From: Calendula officinalis
Lineage: Eukaryota > Streptophyta > Magnoliopsida > Asterales > Asteraceae
Reading direction: 5' to 3'
DNA: 64,000 nucleotides
Assembly: GCA_963853835.1 (NCBI GenBank)
Contig: OY970821.1
Location: 53,216,640-53,280,639, forward strand
This document shows positions 48,001 through 60,200 of this stretch, piece by piece. The notes beneath the pieces were generated by a model, which did no database searches, was not told the DNA's origin, and was given only the letters and a program-made list of their open reading frames with translations. Every line of letters starts with the position of its first letter. Position 1 is the first letter of the stretch. A program made the position numbers and the translations under genes.

Positions 48001-51000
48001 CCAAGATTGTGTGACAAAAGGTGCTATACTAAAACATTCATAACTTTCAGCTCGGGTGTCCGTTTCACGCCCACGAGTAAGCAAAATAGCTAGTTCGTTC
48101 GTCACTGCCAAGAACAAGTTCGGCCCGAACTCTTCACTGTTCCCGGCCCGAACTTCATTTTCGGCCCGAACTTCAACCTCGGCCCGAACTCCGACCTCGG
48201 CCCAAACTTCAACCTCGGCCCGAACATCATCCTCGGCCCGAACACCGAACTTCGGCCCGAACACCAATTCGGCCCGAACACCACTTCGGCCCGAACATCC
48301 CACTTCGGCCCGAACACCACTTCGGCCCGAACATCCCTCTTCGGCCCGAACTCTTCAATATCCAAGATTGTGTGACAAAAGGTGCTATACTAAAACATTC
48401 ATAACTTTCAGCTCGGGTGTCCATTTCACGCCCACGAGTAACCAAAATAGCTGGTTCGTTCGTCACTGCCAAGAACAAGTTCGGCCCGAACTCTTCACTG
48501 TTCCCGACCCGAACTTCATTTTCGGCCCGAACTTCAACCTCAGCCCGAACTTCAACCTCGGCCCGAACTCCGACCTCGGCCCGAACTTCAACCTCGGCCC
48601 GAACATCATCCTCTGCCCGAACAACGAACTTCGACCCGAACATCCCTCTTCGGCCCGAACATCCCTCTTCGGCCCGAACTCTTCAATATCCAAGATTGTG
48701 TGACAAAAGGTGCTATACTAAAACATTCATAACTTTCAGCTCGGGTGTCCGTTTCACGCCCACGAGTAACCAAAATAGCTGGTTCGTTCGTCACTGCCAA
48801 GAACAAGTTCGGCCCGAACTCTTCACTGTTCCCGGCCCGAACTTCATTTTCGGCCCGAACTTCATTTTCGGCCCGAACTTCAACCTCGGCCCGAACTTCC
48901 ACCTCGGCCCGAACTCCGACCTCGGCCCGAACTTCAACCTCGGCCCGAACATCATCCTCGGCACGAACTCCGAACTTCGGCCCGAACACTACTTCGGCCC
49001 GAACACCACTTCGGCCCGAACATCCCACTTCGGCCCGAACACCACTTCGGCCCGAACATCCCTCTTCGGCCCGAACTCTTCAATATCCAAGATTGTGTGA
49101 CAAAAGGTGCTATACTAAAACATTCATAACTTTCAGCTCAGGTGTCCGTTTCACGCCCACGAGTAACCAAAATAGCTGGTTCGTTCGTCACTGCCAAGAA
49201 CAAGTTCGGCCCGAACTCTTCACTGTTCCCGGCCCGAACTTCATTGTCGGCCCGAACTTCAACCACGGCCCGAACTTCAACCTCGGCCCGAACTCCGACC
49301 TCGGCCCGAACTTCAACCTCGGCCCGAACATCATCCTCTGCCCGAACACCACTTCGGCCCGAACACCACTTCGGCCCGAACATCCCACTTCGGCCCGAAC
49401 ACCACTTCGGCCCGAACATCCCACTTCGGCCCGAACTCTTCAATATCCAAGATTGTGTGACAAAAGGTGCTATACTAAAACATTCATAACTTTCAGCTCG
49501 GGTGTCCGTTTCACGCCAACGAGTAACCAAAATAGCTGGTTCGTTCGTCACTTCCAAGAACAAGTTCGACCCAAACTCTTCACTGTTCCCGGCCCGAACT
49601 TCAACCTCGGCCCGAACTTCAACCTCGGCCCGAACTCCGACCTCGCCCGAACTTCAACCTCGGCCCGAACATCATCCTCGGCCCGAACACCGAACTTCAG
49701 CCCGAACACCACTTCGGCCCGAACATCCCACTTCGGCCCGAACACCACTTCGGCCCGAACATCCCTTTTCGGCCTGAACTCTTCAATATCCAAGATTGTG
49801 TGACAAAAGGTGCTATACTAAAACATTCATAACTTTCATCTCGGGTGTCCGTTTCACGCCCACGAGTAACCAAAATAGTTGGTTCGTTCGTCACTGCCAA
49901 GAAAAAGTTCGGACCGAACTCTTCACTGTTCCCGGCCCGAACTTCATTTTCGACCCGAACTTCAACCTCGGCCCGAACTCCGACCTCGGCCCGAACTTCA
50001 ACATCGGCCCGAACATCATCCTCGGCCCGAACACCGAACTTCGGCCCGAACACCACTTCGGCCCGAACATCCCACTTCGGCCCGAACATCACTTCGGCCC
50101 GAACATCCCTCTTCGGCCCGAACTCTTCAATATCCAATATTGTGTGACAAAAGGTGCTATACTAAAACATTCATAACTTTCAGCTCGGGTGTCCGTTTCA
50201 CGCCCACGAGTAACCAAAATAGCTGGTTCGTTCGTCACTGCCAAGAATAAGTTCGGCCCGAACTCTTCACTGTTCCCGGCCCGAACATCATTTTCGGCCC
50301 GAACTTCAACCTCGGCCCGAACTTCAACCTCGGCCCGAAGTCCGACCTCGGCCCGAACTTCAACCTCGGCCCGAACATCATCCTCGGCCCGAACACCGCT
50401 TCGGCCCGAACTCTTCAATATCCAAGATTGTGTGACAAAAGGTGTTATACTAAAACATTCATAACTTTCAGCTCGGGTGTCCGTTTCACACCCACGAGTA
50501 ACCAAAATAGCTGGTTCATTCGTCACTGCCAAGAACAAGTTCGGCCCAAACTCTTCACTGTTCCCGGCCCGAACTTCATTTTCGGCCCGAACTTCAACCT
50601 CGGCTCGAACTTCAACCTCGGCCCGAAGTCCGACCTCGGCCCGAACTTCAACCTCGGCCCGAACATCATCCTCGGCCCGAACATCGAACTTCGGCCCGAA
50701 CACCACTTCGGCCCGAACACCACTTCGGCCGGAACATCCCACTTCGGCCCGAACACCACTTCGGCCCGAACATCCCTCTTCGGCCCGAACTCTTCGATAT
50801 CCAAGATTGTGTGACAAAAGGTGCTATACTAAAACATTCATAACTTTCAGCTCGGGTGTCCGTTTCACACCCACGAGTAACCAAAATAGCTGGTTCGTTC
50901 GTCACTGCCAAGAACAAGTTCGGCCCGAACTCTTCACTGTTCCCGGCCCGAACTTCAACCTCGGCCCGAACTTCAACCTCGGCCCGAACTTCATCCTCGG

Positions 51001-53549
51001 CCCGAAGTCCGACCTCGGCCCGAACTTCAACCTCGGCCCGAACATCATCCTCGACCCGAACACCGAACTTCGGCCCGAACACCACTTCGGCCCGAACATC
51101 CCACTTCGGCCCGAACACCACTTCGGCCCGAACATCCCTCTTCGGCCTGAACTCTTCAATATCCAAGATTGTGTGACAAAAGGTGCTATACTAAAACATT
51201 CATAACTTTCAGCTCGGGTGTCCGTTTCACGCCCACGAGTAACCAAAATAGCTGGTTCGTTCGTCACTACCAAGAACAAGTTCGGCCCGAACTTTTCACT
51301 GTTCCCGGCCCGAACTTCATTTTCGGCCCGAACTTCAACCTCGGCCCGAACTACAACCTCGGCCCGAACTCCGACCTCGGCCCGAACTTCAACCTCGGCC
51401 CGAACATCATCCTCGGCCCGAACACCGAACTTCGGCCCGAACACCACTTCGGCCCGAACACCACTTCGGCCCGAACATCCCTCTTCGGCCCGAACTCTTC
51501 CAAGATTGTGTGACAAAAGGTGCTATACTAAAACATTCATAACTTTCAGCTCGGGTGTCCGTTTCACACCCACGAGTAACCAAAATAGCTGGTTCGTTCG
51601 TCACTGCCAAGAACAAGTTCGGCCCGAACTATTCACTGTTCCCGGCCCGAACTTCATTTTCGGCCTGAACTTCAACCTCGGCCCTAACTTCAACCTCGGC
51701 CCGAAGTCCGACCTCAGCCCTAACTTCAACCTCGGCCCAAACTTCATCCTCGGCCCGAAGTCCGACCTCGGCCCGTACTTCAACCTCGGCCCGAACATCA
51801 TCCTCGGCCCGAACACCGAACTTCGGCCCGAACACCACTTCGGCCCGAACATCCCACTTCGGGCCGAACACCACTTCGGCCCGAACATCCCTCTTCGGCC
51901 TGAACTCTTCAATATCCAAGATTGTGTGACAAAAGGTGTTATACTAAAACATTCATAACTTTCAGCTCGGGTGTCCGTTTCACGCCCACGAGTAACCAAA
52001 ATAGCTGGTTCGTTCGTCACTACCAAGAACAAGTTCGGCCCGAACTCTTCACTGTTCCCGGCCCGAACTTCATTTTCGGCCCGAACTTCAACCTCGGCCC
52101 GAACTACAACCTCGGCCCGAACTCCGACCTCGGCCCGAACTTCAACCTCGGCCCGAACATCATCCTCGGCCCGAACACCGAACTTCGGCCCGAACACCAC
52201 TTCGGCCCGAACACCACTTCGGCCCGAACATCCCTCTTCGGCCCGAACTCTTCCAAGATTGTGTGACAAAAGGTGTTATACTAAAACATTCATAACTTTC
52301 CGCTCGGGTGTCCGTTTCACACCCACGAGTAACCAAAATAGCTGGTTCGTTCGTCACTGCCAAGAACAAGTTCGGCCCGAACTATTCACTGTTCCCGGCC
52401 CGAACTTCATTTTCGGCCTGAACTTCAACCTCGGCCCTAACTTCAACCTCGGCCCGAAGTCCGACCTCAGCCCGAATTTCAACCTCGGCCCGAACATCAT
52501 CCTCGGTCCGAACACCGAACTTCGGCCCGAACACCACTTCGGCCCGAACACCACTTCGGCCCGAACATCCCACTTCGGCCCGAACACCACTTCGGCCCGA
52601 ACATCCCTCTTCGGCCCGAACTCTTCAATATCCAAGATTGTGTGACAAAAGGTGCTATACTAAAACATTCATAACTTTCAGCTCGGGTGTCCGTCTCACG
52701 CCCACGAGTAACCAAAATAGCTGGTTCGTTCGTCACTTCCAAGAATAAGTTCGGCCCGAACTCTTCACTGTTCCCGGCCCGAACTTCATTTTCGGCCCGA
52801 ACTTCAACCTCGGCCCGAACTTCAACCTCGGCCCGAAGTCCGACCTCTGCCCGAACTTCAACCTCGGCCCGAACATCATCCTCGGCCCGAACACGGAACT
52901 TCGGCCCGAACACCAGTTCGGCCCGAACACCACTTCGGCCCGAACACCACTTCGGCCCGAACATCCCACTTCGGCCCGAACATCCCTCTTCGGCACGAAC
53001 TCTTCAATATCCAAGATTGTGTGACAAAATGTGCTATACTAAAACATTCATAACTTTCAGCTCGGGTGTCCGTTTCATGCCCACGAGTAACCAAAACAGC
53101 TGGTTCGTTCGTCACTTCCAAGAACAAGTTCGGCCCAAACTCTTCACTGTTCCCGGCCCGAACTTCAACCTCGGCCCGAACACCGACCTCGGCCCGAACT
53201 TCAAACTCGGCCCAAACTCCGACCTCGGCCCGAACATCATCCTCGGCCTGAACACCGAACTTCGGCCCGAACACCACTTCGGCCCGAACACCACTTCGGC
53301 CCGAACATCCCACTTCGGCCCGAACATCCCTCTTCGGCCCGAAGTCTTCAATATCCAAGATTGTGTGACAAAAGGTGCTATACTAAAACATTCATAACTT
53401 TCATCTCGGGTGTCCGTTTCACGCCCATGAGTAACCAAAATAGCTGGTTCGTTCGTCACTGCCAAGAACAAGTTCGGCCCGAACTCTTCAATATCCAAGA
53501 TTGTGTGACGAAAGGTGCCATACTAAAACATTCATAACTTTCAGCTCGG
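45026..53549. repeat. Mixed-period satellite domain
   Basis: Sizes run 360, 361, 292, 397, 328, 360, 361, 140, 291, 140, 361, 328, 397, 360, 343, 344, 288, 379, 362, 337, 416, 337, 379, 379, 344, 140 bp. Early monomers extend the TTTATTTTCGG family of the 725-bp dimers. At 51218-51970 and 51971-52686 a dimer (337+416, then 337+379) repeats; it carries the CTCTTCCAAG deletion and GAACTATTCACTG otherwise seen only at 3.2-9.4 kb. No regular period spans the whole domain. Confidence 0.8.
47485..48055. repeat. Short-monomer cluster with a GAAGTCTTC junction
   Basis: Two 140-bp monomers (47485-47624 and 47916-48055) flank a 291-bp monomer. Both short units read GGCCCGAAGTCTTCAATATCC at the deletion joint (C to G relative to other short units). 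They share this private base and lack the CATGAG and AGATGG markers. The segment 47485-47915 appears duplicated as the start of the following unit, with different filling. Confidence 0.75.
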
Positions 53550-56500
53550 GTGTCCGTTTCACGCCCACGAGTAACCAAAATAGCTAGTTCGTTCGTCACT
53601 GTCAAGAACAAGTTCGGCCCGAACTCTTCACTGTTCCCGGCCCGAACTTCATTTTCGGCCCGAACATCAACCTCGGCCCGAACTTAAACCTCGGCCCGAA
53701 CTCCGACCTCGGCCCGAACTTCAACCTCGGCCCGAGCATCATCCTCGGCCCGAACACCACTTAGCCCGAACATCCCACTTCGGCCCGAACATCCCTCTTC
53801 GGCCCGAACTCTTCAATATCCAAGATTGTGTGACAAAAGGTGCTATACTAAAACATTCATAACTTTCAGCTCGGGTGTCCGTTTCACGCCCACGAGTAAC
53901 CAAAATAGCTGGTTCGTTCGTCACTGCCAAGAACAAGTTCGGCCCGAACTCTTCACTGTTCCCGACCCGAACTTCATTTTCAGCCCGAACTTCAACCTCG
54001 GCCCGAACTTCATCCTCGGCCCGAAGTCCGACCTCGTCCCGAACTTCAAGCTCGGCCCGAACATCATCCTCGACCCGAACACCGAACTTCGGCCCGAACA
54101 CCACTTCGGCCCGAACACCACTTCGGCCCGAACATCCCACTTCGGCCCGAACACCACTTCGGCCCGAACATCCCTCTTCGGCCTGGACTCTTCAATATCC
54201 AAGATTGTGTGACAAAAGGTGCTATACTAAAACATTCATAACTTTCAGCTCGGGTGTCCGTTTCACACCCACGAGTAATCAAAATAGCTGGTTCGTTCGT
54301 CACTGCCAAGAACAAGTTCGGCCCGAACTCTTCACTGTTCCCGGCCCGAACTTCATTTTCGGCCCGAACTTCAACCTCGGCCCGAACTTCATCCTCGGCC
54401 CGAAGTCCGACCTCGGCCCGAATTTCAACCTCGGCCCGAACATCATCCTCGTCCCGAACACCGAACTTCGGCCCGAACACCACTTCGGCCCGAACACCAC
54501 TTCGGCCCGAACATCCCACTTCGGCCCGAACATCCCTCTTCGGCCCGAACTCTTCAATATCCAAGATTGTGTGACAAAAGGTGCTATACTAAAACATTCA
54601 TAACTTTCATCTCGGGTGTCCGTTTCACACCCATGAGTAACCAAAATAGCTGGTTCGTTCGTCACTGCCAAGAACAAGTTCGGCCCGAACTCTTCAATAT
54701 CCAAGATTGTGTGACGAAAGGTGCTATACTAAAACATTCATAACTTTCAGCTCGGGTGTCCGTTTCACGCCCACGAGTAACCAAAATAGCTAGTTCGTTC
54801 GTCACTGTCAAGAACAAGTTCGGCCCGAACTCTTCACTGTTCCCGGCCCGAACTTCATTTTCGTCCCGAACTTCAACCTCGGCCCGAACTTCAACCTCGG
54901 CCCGAACTCCGACCTCGGCCCGAACTTCAACCTCGGCCCGAACATCATCCTCGGCCCGAACACCACTTCAGCCCGAACATCCCACTTCGGCCCGAACATC
55001 CCTCTTCGGCCCGAACTCTTCAATATCCAAGATTGTGTGACAAAAGGTGCTATACTAAAACATTCATAACTTTCAGCTCGGGTGTCCGTTTCACGCCCAC
55101 GAGTAACCAAAATAGCTGGTTCGTTCGTCACTGCCAAGAACAAGTTCGGCCCGAGCTCTTCACTGTTCCCGACCCGAACTTCATTTTCGGCCCGAACTTC
55201 AACCTCGGCCCGAACTTCATCCTCGGCCCGAAGTCCGACCTCGGCCCGAACTTCAACCTCGGCCCGAACATCATCCTCGGCCCGAACACCGAACTTCGGC
55301 CCGAACACCACTTCGGCCCGAACACCACTTCGGCCCGAACATCCCACTTCGGCCCGAACACCACTTCGGCCCGAACATCCCACTTCGGCCCGAACACCAC
55401 TTCGGCCCGAACATCCCTCTTCGGCCTGAACTCTTCAATATCCAAGATTGTGTGACAAAAGGTTCTATACTAAAACATTCATAACTTTCAGCTCGGGTGT
55501 CCGTTTCACACCCACGAGTAACCAAAATAGCTGGTTCGTTCGTCACTGCCAAGAACAAGTTCGGCCCGAACTCTTCACTGTTCCCGGCCCGAACTTCATT
55601 TTCGGCCCGAACTTCAACCTCGGCCCGAACTTCATCCTCGGCCCGAAGTCCAACCTCGGCCCGAACTTCAACCTCGGCCCGAACATCATCCTCGGCCCGA
55701 ACACCGAACTTCGGCCCGAACACCACTTCGGCCCGAACACCACTTCGGCCCGAACATCCCACTTCGGCCCGAACATCCCTCTTCGGCCCGAACTCTTCAA
55801 TATCCAAGATTGTGTGACAAAAGGTGCTATACTAAAACATTCATAACTTTCATCTCGGGTGTCCGTTTCACGCCCATGAGTAACCAAAATAGCTGGTTCG
55901 TTCGTCACTGCAAAGAACAAGTTCGGCCCGAACTCTTCAATATCGAAGATTGTGTGACGAAAGGTGCTATACTAAAACATTCATAACTTTCAGCTCGGGT
56001 GTCTGTTTCACGCCCACGAGTAACCAAAATAGCTAGTTCGTTCGTCACTGTCAAGAACAAGTTCGGCCCGAACTCTTCACTGTTCCCGGCCCGAACATCA
56101 TTTTCGGCCTGAACTTCAACCTCGGCCCGAACTTCAACCTCGGCCCGAACTCCGACCTCGGCCCGAACTTCAACCTCGGCCCGAACATCATCCTCGGCCC
56201 GAACACCACTTCAGCCCGAACATCCCACTTCGGCCCGAACATCCCTCTTCGGCCTGAACTCTTCAATATCCAAGATTGTGTGACAAAAGGTGCTATACTA
56301 AAACATTCATAACTTTCAGCTCGGGTGTCCGTTTCACGCCCACGCGTAACCAAAATAGCTGGTTCGTTCGTCACTGCCAAGAACACGTTCGGCCCGAACT
56401 CTTCACTGTTCCCGACCCGAGCTTCATTTTCGGCCCGAACTTCAACCTCGGCCCGAACTTCATCCTCGGCCCGAAGTCCGACCTCGGCCCGAACTTCAAG

Positions 56501-56766
56501 CTCGGCCCGAACATCATCCTCGGCCCGAACACCGAACTTCGGCCCGAACACCTCTTCGGCCCGAACACCACTTCGGCCCGAACATCCCACTTCGGCCCGA
56601 ACACCACTTCGGCCCGAACATCCCTCTTCGGCCTGAACTTTTCAATATCCAAGATTGTGTGACAAAAGGTGCTATACTAAAACATTCATAACTTTCAGCT
56701 CGGGTGTCCGTTTCACACCCACGAGTAACCAAAATAGCTGGTTCGTTCGTCACTGCCAAGAACAAG

Positions 56767-56784
56767 TTCGGCCCGAACTCTTCA
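56767..56784. repeat. Block-edge direct repeat, left copy
   Basis: TTCGGCCCGAACTCTTCA marks the core-to-minisatellite junction. It overlaps the 15-bp odd palindrome AGTTCGGCCCGAACT (7-bp arms, one central base). The identical 18-mer occurs 222 bp downstream. Recombination between the two copies predicts a 362-222 = 140 bp monomer, which is exactly the short form seen in 34 places. Confidence 0.85.
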
Positions 56785-56990
56785 CTGTTCCCGGCCCGAA
56801 CTTCATTTTCGGCCCGAACTTCAACCTCGGCCCGAACTTCATCCTCGGCCCGAAGTCCGACCTCGGCCCGAACTTCAACCTCGGCCCGAACATCATCCTC
56901 GGCCCGAACACCGAACTTCGGCCCGAACACCACTTCGGCCCGAACACCACTTCGGCCCGAACATCCCACTTCGGCCCGAACATCCCTCTT
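56769..56990. repeat. Minisatellite block within the reference monomer (12 units, 222 bp)
   Basis: Counted units, each starting CGGCCCGAA: one of 23 bp (ACTCTTCACTGTTCC tail), six of 18 bp (ACTTCATTTT, ACTTCAACCT, ACTTCATCCT, AGTCCGACCT, ACTTCAACCT, ACATCATCCT families), one of 19 bp, two of 17 bp (CACCACTT tail) and two of 19 bp (CATCCCACTT and CATCCCTCTT tails). The sum is 222 bp. Two sub-blocks are apparent: a regular 18-bp part and a part built from 17- and 19-bp units. Gain or loss of single units explains most monomer length variants. Confidence 0.9.
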
Positions 56991-57006
56991 CGGCCCGAAC
57001 TCTTCA
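56989..57006. repeat. Block-edge direct repeat, right copy
   Basis: Second copy of TTCGGCCCGAACTCTTCA, at the minisatellite-to-core junction. It is followed by ATATCCAAGATTG in place of the CTG that follows the left copy. Short monomers show the left copy's upstream context joined to the right copy's downstream context, as expected for deletion between the two. Confidence 0.85.
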
Positions 57007-57065
57007 ATATCCAAGATTGTGTGACAAAAGGTGCTATACTAAAACATTCATAACTTTCATCTCGG

Positions 57066-57205
57066 GTGTCCGTTTCACGCCCATGAGTAACCAAAATAGC
57101 TGGTTCGTTCGTCACTGCCAAGAACAAGTTCGGCCCGAACTCTTCAATATCCAAGATTGTGTGACGAAAGGTGCTATACTAAAACATTCATAACTTTCAG
57201 CTCGG
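57066..57205. repeat. Short satellite monomer (140 bp), CATGAG lineage
   Basis: Core-only monomer without the minisatellite block. The same 140-bp spacing begins at 6497, 8410, 8876, 10815, 12765, 20609, 21799, 22988, 24440, 25919, 27108, 28560, 30012, 31518, 34945, 36893, 37754, 53410, 54616, 55859, 57066, 58273, 60221, 61428, 62620 and 63824. These carry CATCTCGGGTG just before the anchor, CCATGAG or CAATGAG after it, and GTGTGACGAAAGG downstream. Further short monomers at 38994-41607 and 47485-47916 lack these markers. Confidence 0.9.
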
Positions 57206-60200
57206 GTGTCCGGTTCACGCCCACGAGTAACCAAAATAGCTAGTTCGTTCGTCACTGTCAAGAACAAGTTCGGCCCGAACTCTTCACTGTTCCCGGCCCG
57301 AACTTCATTTTCGGCCCGAACATCAACCTCGGCCCGAACTTAAACCTCGGCCCGAACTCCGACCTCGGCCCGAACTTCAACCTCGGCCCGAGCATCATCC
57401 TCGGCCCGAACACCACTTCAGCCCGAACATCCCACTTCGGCCCGAACATCCCTCTTCGGCCCGAACTCTTCAATATCCAAGATTGTGTGACAAAAGGTGC
57501 TATACTAAAACATTCATAACTTTCAGCTCGGGTGTCCGTTTCACGCCCACGAGTAACCAAAATAGCTGGTTCGTTCGTCACTGCCAAGAACAAGTTCGGC
57601 CCGAACTCTTCACTGTTCCCGACCCGAACTTCATTTTCAGCCCGAACTTCAACCTCGGCCCGAACTTCATCCTCGGCCCGAAGTCCGACCTCGGCCCGAA
57701 CTTCAAGCTCGGCCCGAACATCATCCTCGACCCGAACACCGAACTTCGGCCCGAACACCACTTCGGCCCGAACACCACTTCGGCCCGAACATCCCACTTC
57801 GGCCCGAACACCACTTCGGCCCGAACATCCCTCTTCGGCCTGGACTCTTCAATATCCAAGATTGTGTGACAAAAGGTGCTATACTAAAACATTCATAACT
57901 TTCAGCTCGGGTGTCCGTTTCACACCCACGAGTAATCAAAATAGCTGGTTCGTTCGTCACTGCCAAGAACAAGTTCGGCCCGAACTCTTCACTGTTCCCG
58001 GCCCGAACTTCATTTTCGGCCCGAACTTCAACCTCGGCCCGAACTTCATCCTCGGCCCGAAGTCCGACCTCGGCCCGAATTTCAACCTCGGCCCGAACAT
58101 CATCCTCGTCCCGAACACCGAACTTCAGCCCGAACACCACTTCGGCCCGAACACCACTTCGGCCCGAACATCCCACTTCGGCCCGAACATCCCTCTTCGG
58201 CCCGAACTCTTCAATATCCAAGATTGTGTGACAAAAGGTGCTATACTAAAACATTCATAACTTTCATCTCGGGTGTCCGTTTCACACCCATGAGTAACCA
58301 AAATAGCTGGTTCGTTCGTCACTGCCAAGAACAAGTTCGGCCCGAACTCTTCAATATCCAAGATTGTGTGACGAAAGGTGCTATACTAAAACATTCATAA
58401 CTTTCAGCTCGGGTGTCCGTTTCACGCCCACGAGTAACCAAAATAGCTAGTTCGTTCGTCACTGTCAAGAACAAGTTCGGCCCGAACTCTTCACTGTTCC
58501 CGGCCCGAACTTCATTTTCGTCCCGAACTTCAACCTCGGCCCGAACTTCAACCTCGGCCCGAACTCCGACCTCGGCCCGAACTTCAACCTCGGCCCGAAC
58601 ATCATCCTCGGCCCGAACACCACTTCAGCCCGAACATCCCACTTCGGCCCGAACATCCCTCTTCGGCCCGAACTCTTCAATATCCAAGATTGTGTGACAA
58701 AAGGTGCTATACTAAAACATTCATAACTTTCAGCTCGGGTGTCCGTTTCACGCCCACGAGTAACCAAAATAGCTGGTTCGTTCGTCACTGCCAAGAACAA
58801 GTTCGGCCCGAGCTCTTCACTGTTCCCGACCCGAACTTCATTTTCGGCCCGAACTTCAACCTCGGCCCGAACTTCATCCTCGGCCCGAAGTCCGACCTCG
58901 GCCCGAACTTCAACCTCGGCACGAACATCATCCTCGGCCCGAACACCGAACTTCGGCCCGAACACCACTTCGGCCCGAACACCATTTCTGCCCGAACATC
59001 CCACTTCGGCCCGAACACCACTTCGGCCCGAACATCCCTCTTCGGCCTGAACTCTTCAATATCCAAGATTGTGTGACAAAAGGTGCTATACTAAAACATT
59101 CATAACTTTCAGCTCGGGTGTCCGTTTCACGCCCACGAGTAACCAAAATAGCTAGTTCGTTCGTCACTGTCAAGAACAAGTTCGGCCCGAACTCTTCACT
59201 GTTCCCGGCCCGAACTTCATTTTCGACCCGAACTTCAACCTCGGCCCGAACTTCAACTTCGGCCCGAACTCCGACCTCGGCCCGAACTTCAACCTCGGCC
59301 CGAACATCATCCTCGGCCCGAACACCACTTCAGCCCGAACATCCCACTTCGGCCCGAACATCCCTCTTCGGCCCGAACTCTTCAATATCCAAGATTGTGT
59401 GACAAAAGGTGCTATACTAAAACATTCATAACTTTCAGCTCGGGTGTCCGTTTCACGCCCACGAGTAACCAAAATAGCTGGTTCGTTCGTCACTGCCAAG
59501 AACAAGTTCGGCCCGAGCTCTTCACTGTTCCCGACCCGAACTTCATTTTCGGCCCGAACTTCAACCTCGGCCCGAACTTCATCCTCGGCCCGAAGTCCGA
59601 CCTCGGCCCGAACTTCAACCTCGGCCCGAACATCATCCTCGGCCCGAACACCGAACTTCGGCCCGAACACCACTTCGGCCCGAACACCACTTCGGCCCGA
59701 ACATCCCACTTCGGCCCGAACACCACTTCGGCCCGAACATCCCACTTCGGCCCGAACACCACTTCGGCCCGAACATCCCTCTTCGGCCTGAACTCTTCAA
59801 TATCCAAGATTGTGTGACAAAAGGTTCTATACTAAAACATTCATAACTTTCAGCTCGGGTGTCCGTTTCACACCCACGAGTAACCAAAATAGCTGGTTCG
59901 TTCGTCACTGCCAAGAACAAGTTCGGCCCGAACTCTTCACTGTTCCCGGCCCGAACTTCATTTTCGGCCCGAACTTCAACCTCGGCCCGAACTTCATCCT
60001 CGGCCCGTAGTCCAACCTCGGCCCGAACTTCAACCTCGGCCCGAACATCATCCTCGGCCCGAACACCGAACTTCGGCCCGAACACCACTTCGGCCCGAAC
60101 ACCACTTCGGCCCGAACATCCCACTTCGGCCCGAACATCCCTCTTCGGCCCGAACTCTTCAATATCCAAGATTGTGTGACAAAAGGTGCTATACTAAAAC

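Larger units (their letters stand above)
56704..57065. repeat. Reference full-length satellite monomer (362 bp)
   Basis: Chosen as a clean example. It starts at the anchor GTGTCCGTTTCAC and contains the first part of the core (to about 56766), the minisatellite block (56769-56990) and the rest of the core (ATATCCAAGATTGTGTGAC, then CATTCATAACTTTC), up to the next anchor at 57066. An 18-bp direct repeat, TTCGGCCCGAACTCTTCA, occurs at both block edges (56767-56784 and 56989-57006). A monomer of the same length and layout starts at 61066, and close relatives occur across the window. Confidence 0.9.

Noticed and set aside
56704..57065. CENP-B-box-like motif near GTTCGTTCGTCACTGCC
   Set aside because: The key A and CGGG positions of the mammalian box do not match, and plants are not known to use it.
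56704..57065. RNA polymerase III B box at GGTTCGTTCG
   Set aside because: The consensus A after GGTTCG is missing, and no tRNA-like fold or A box was found upstream.
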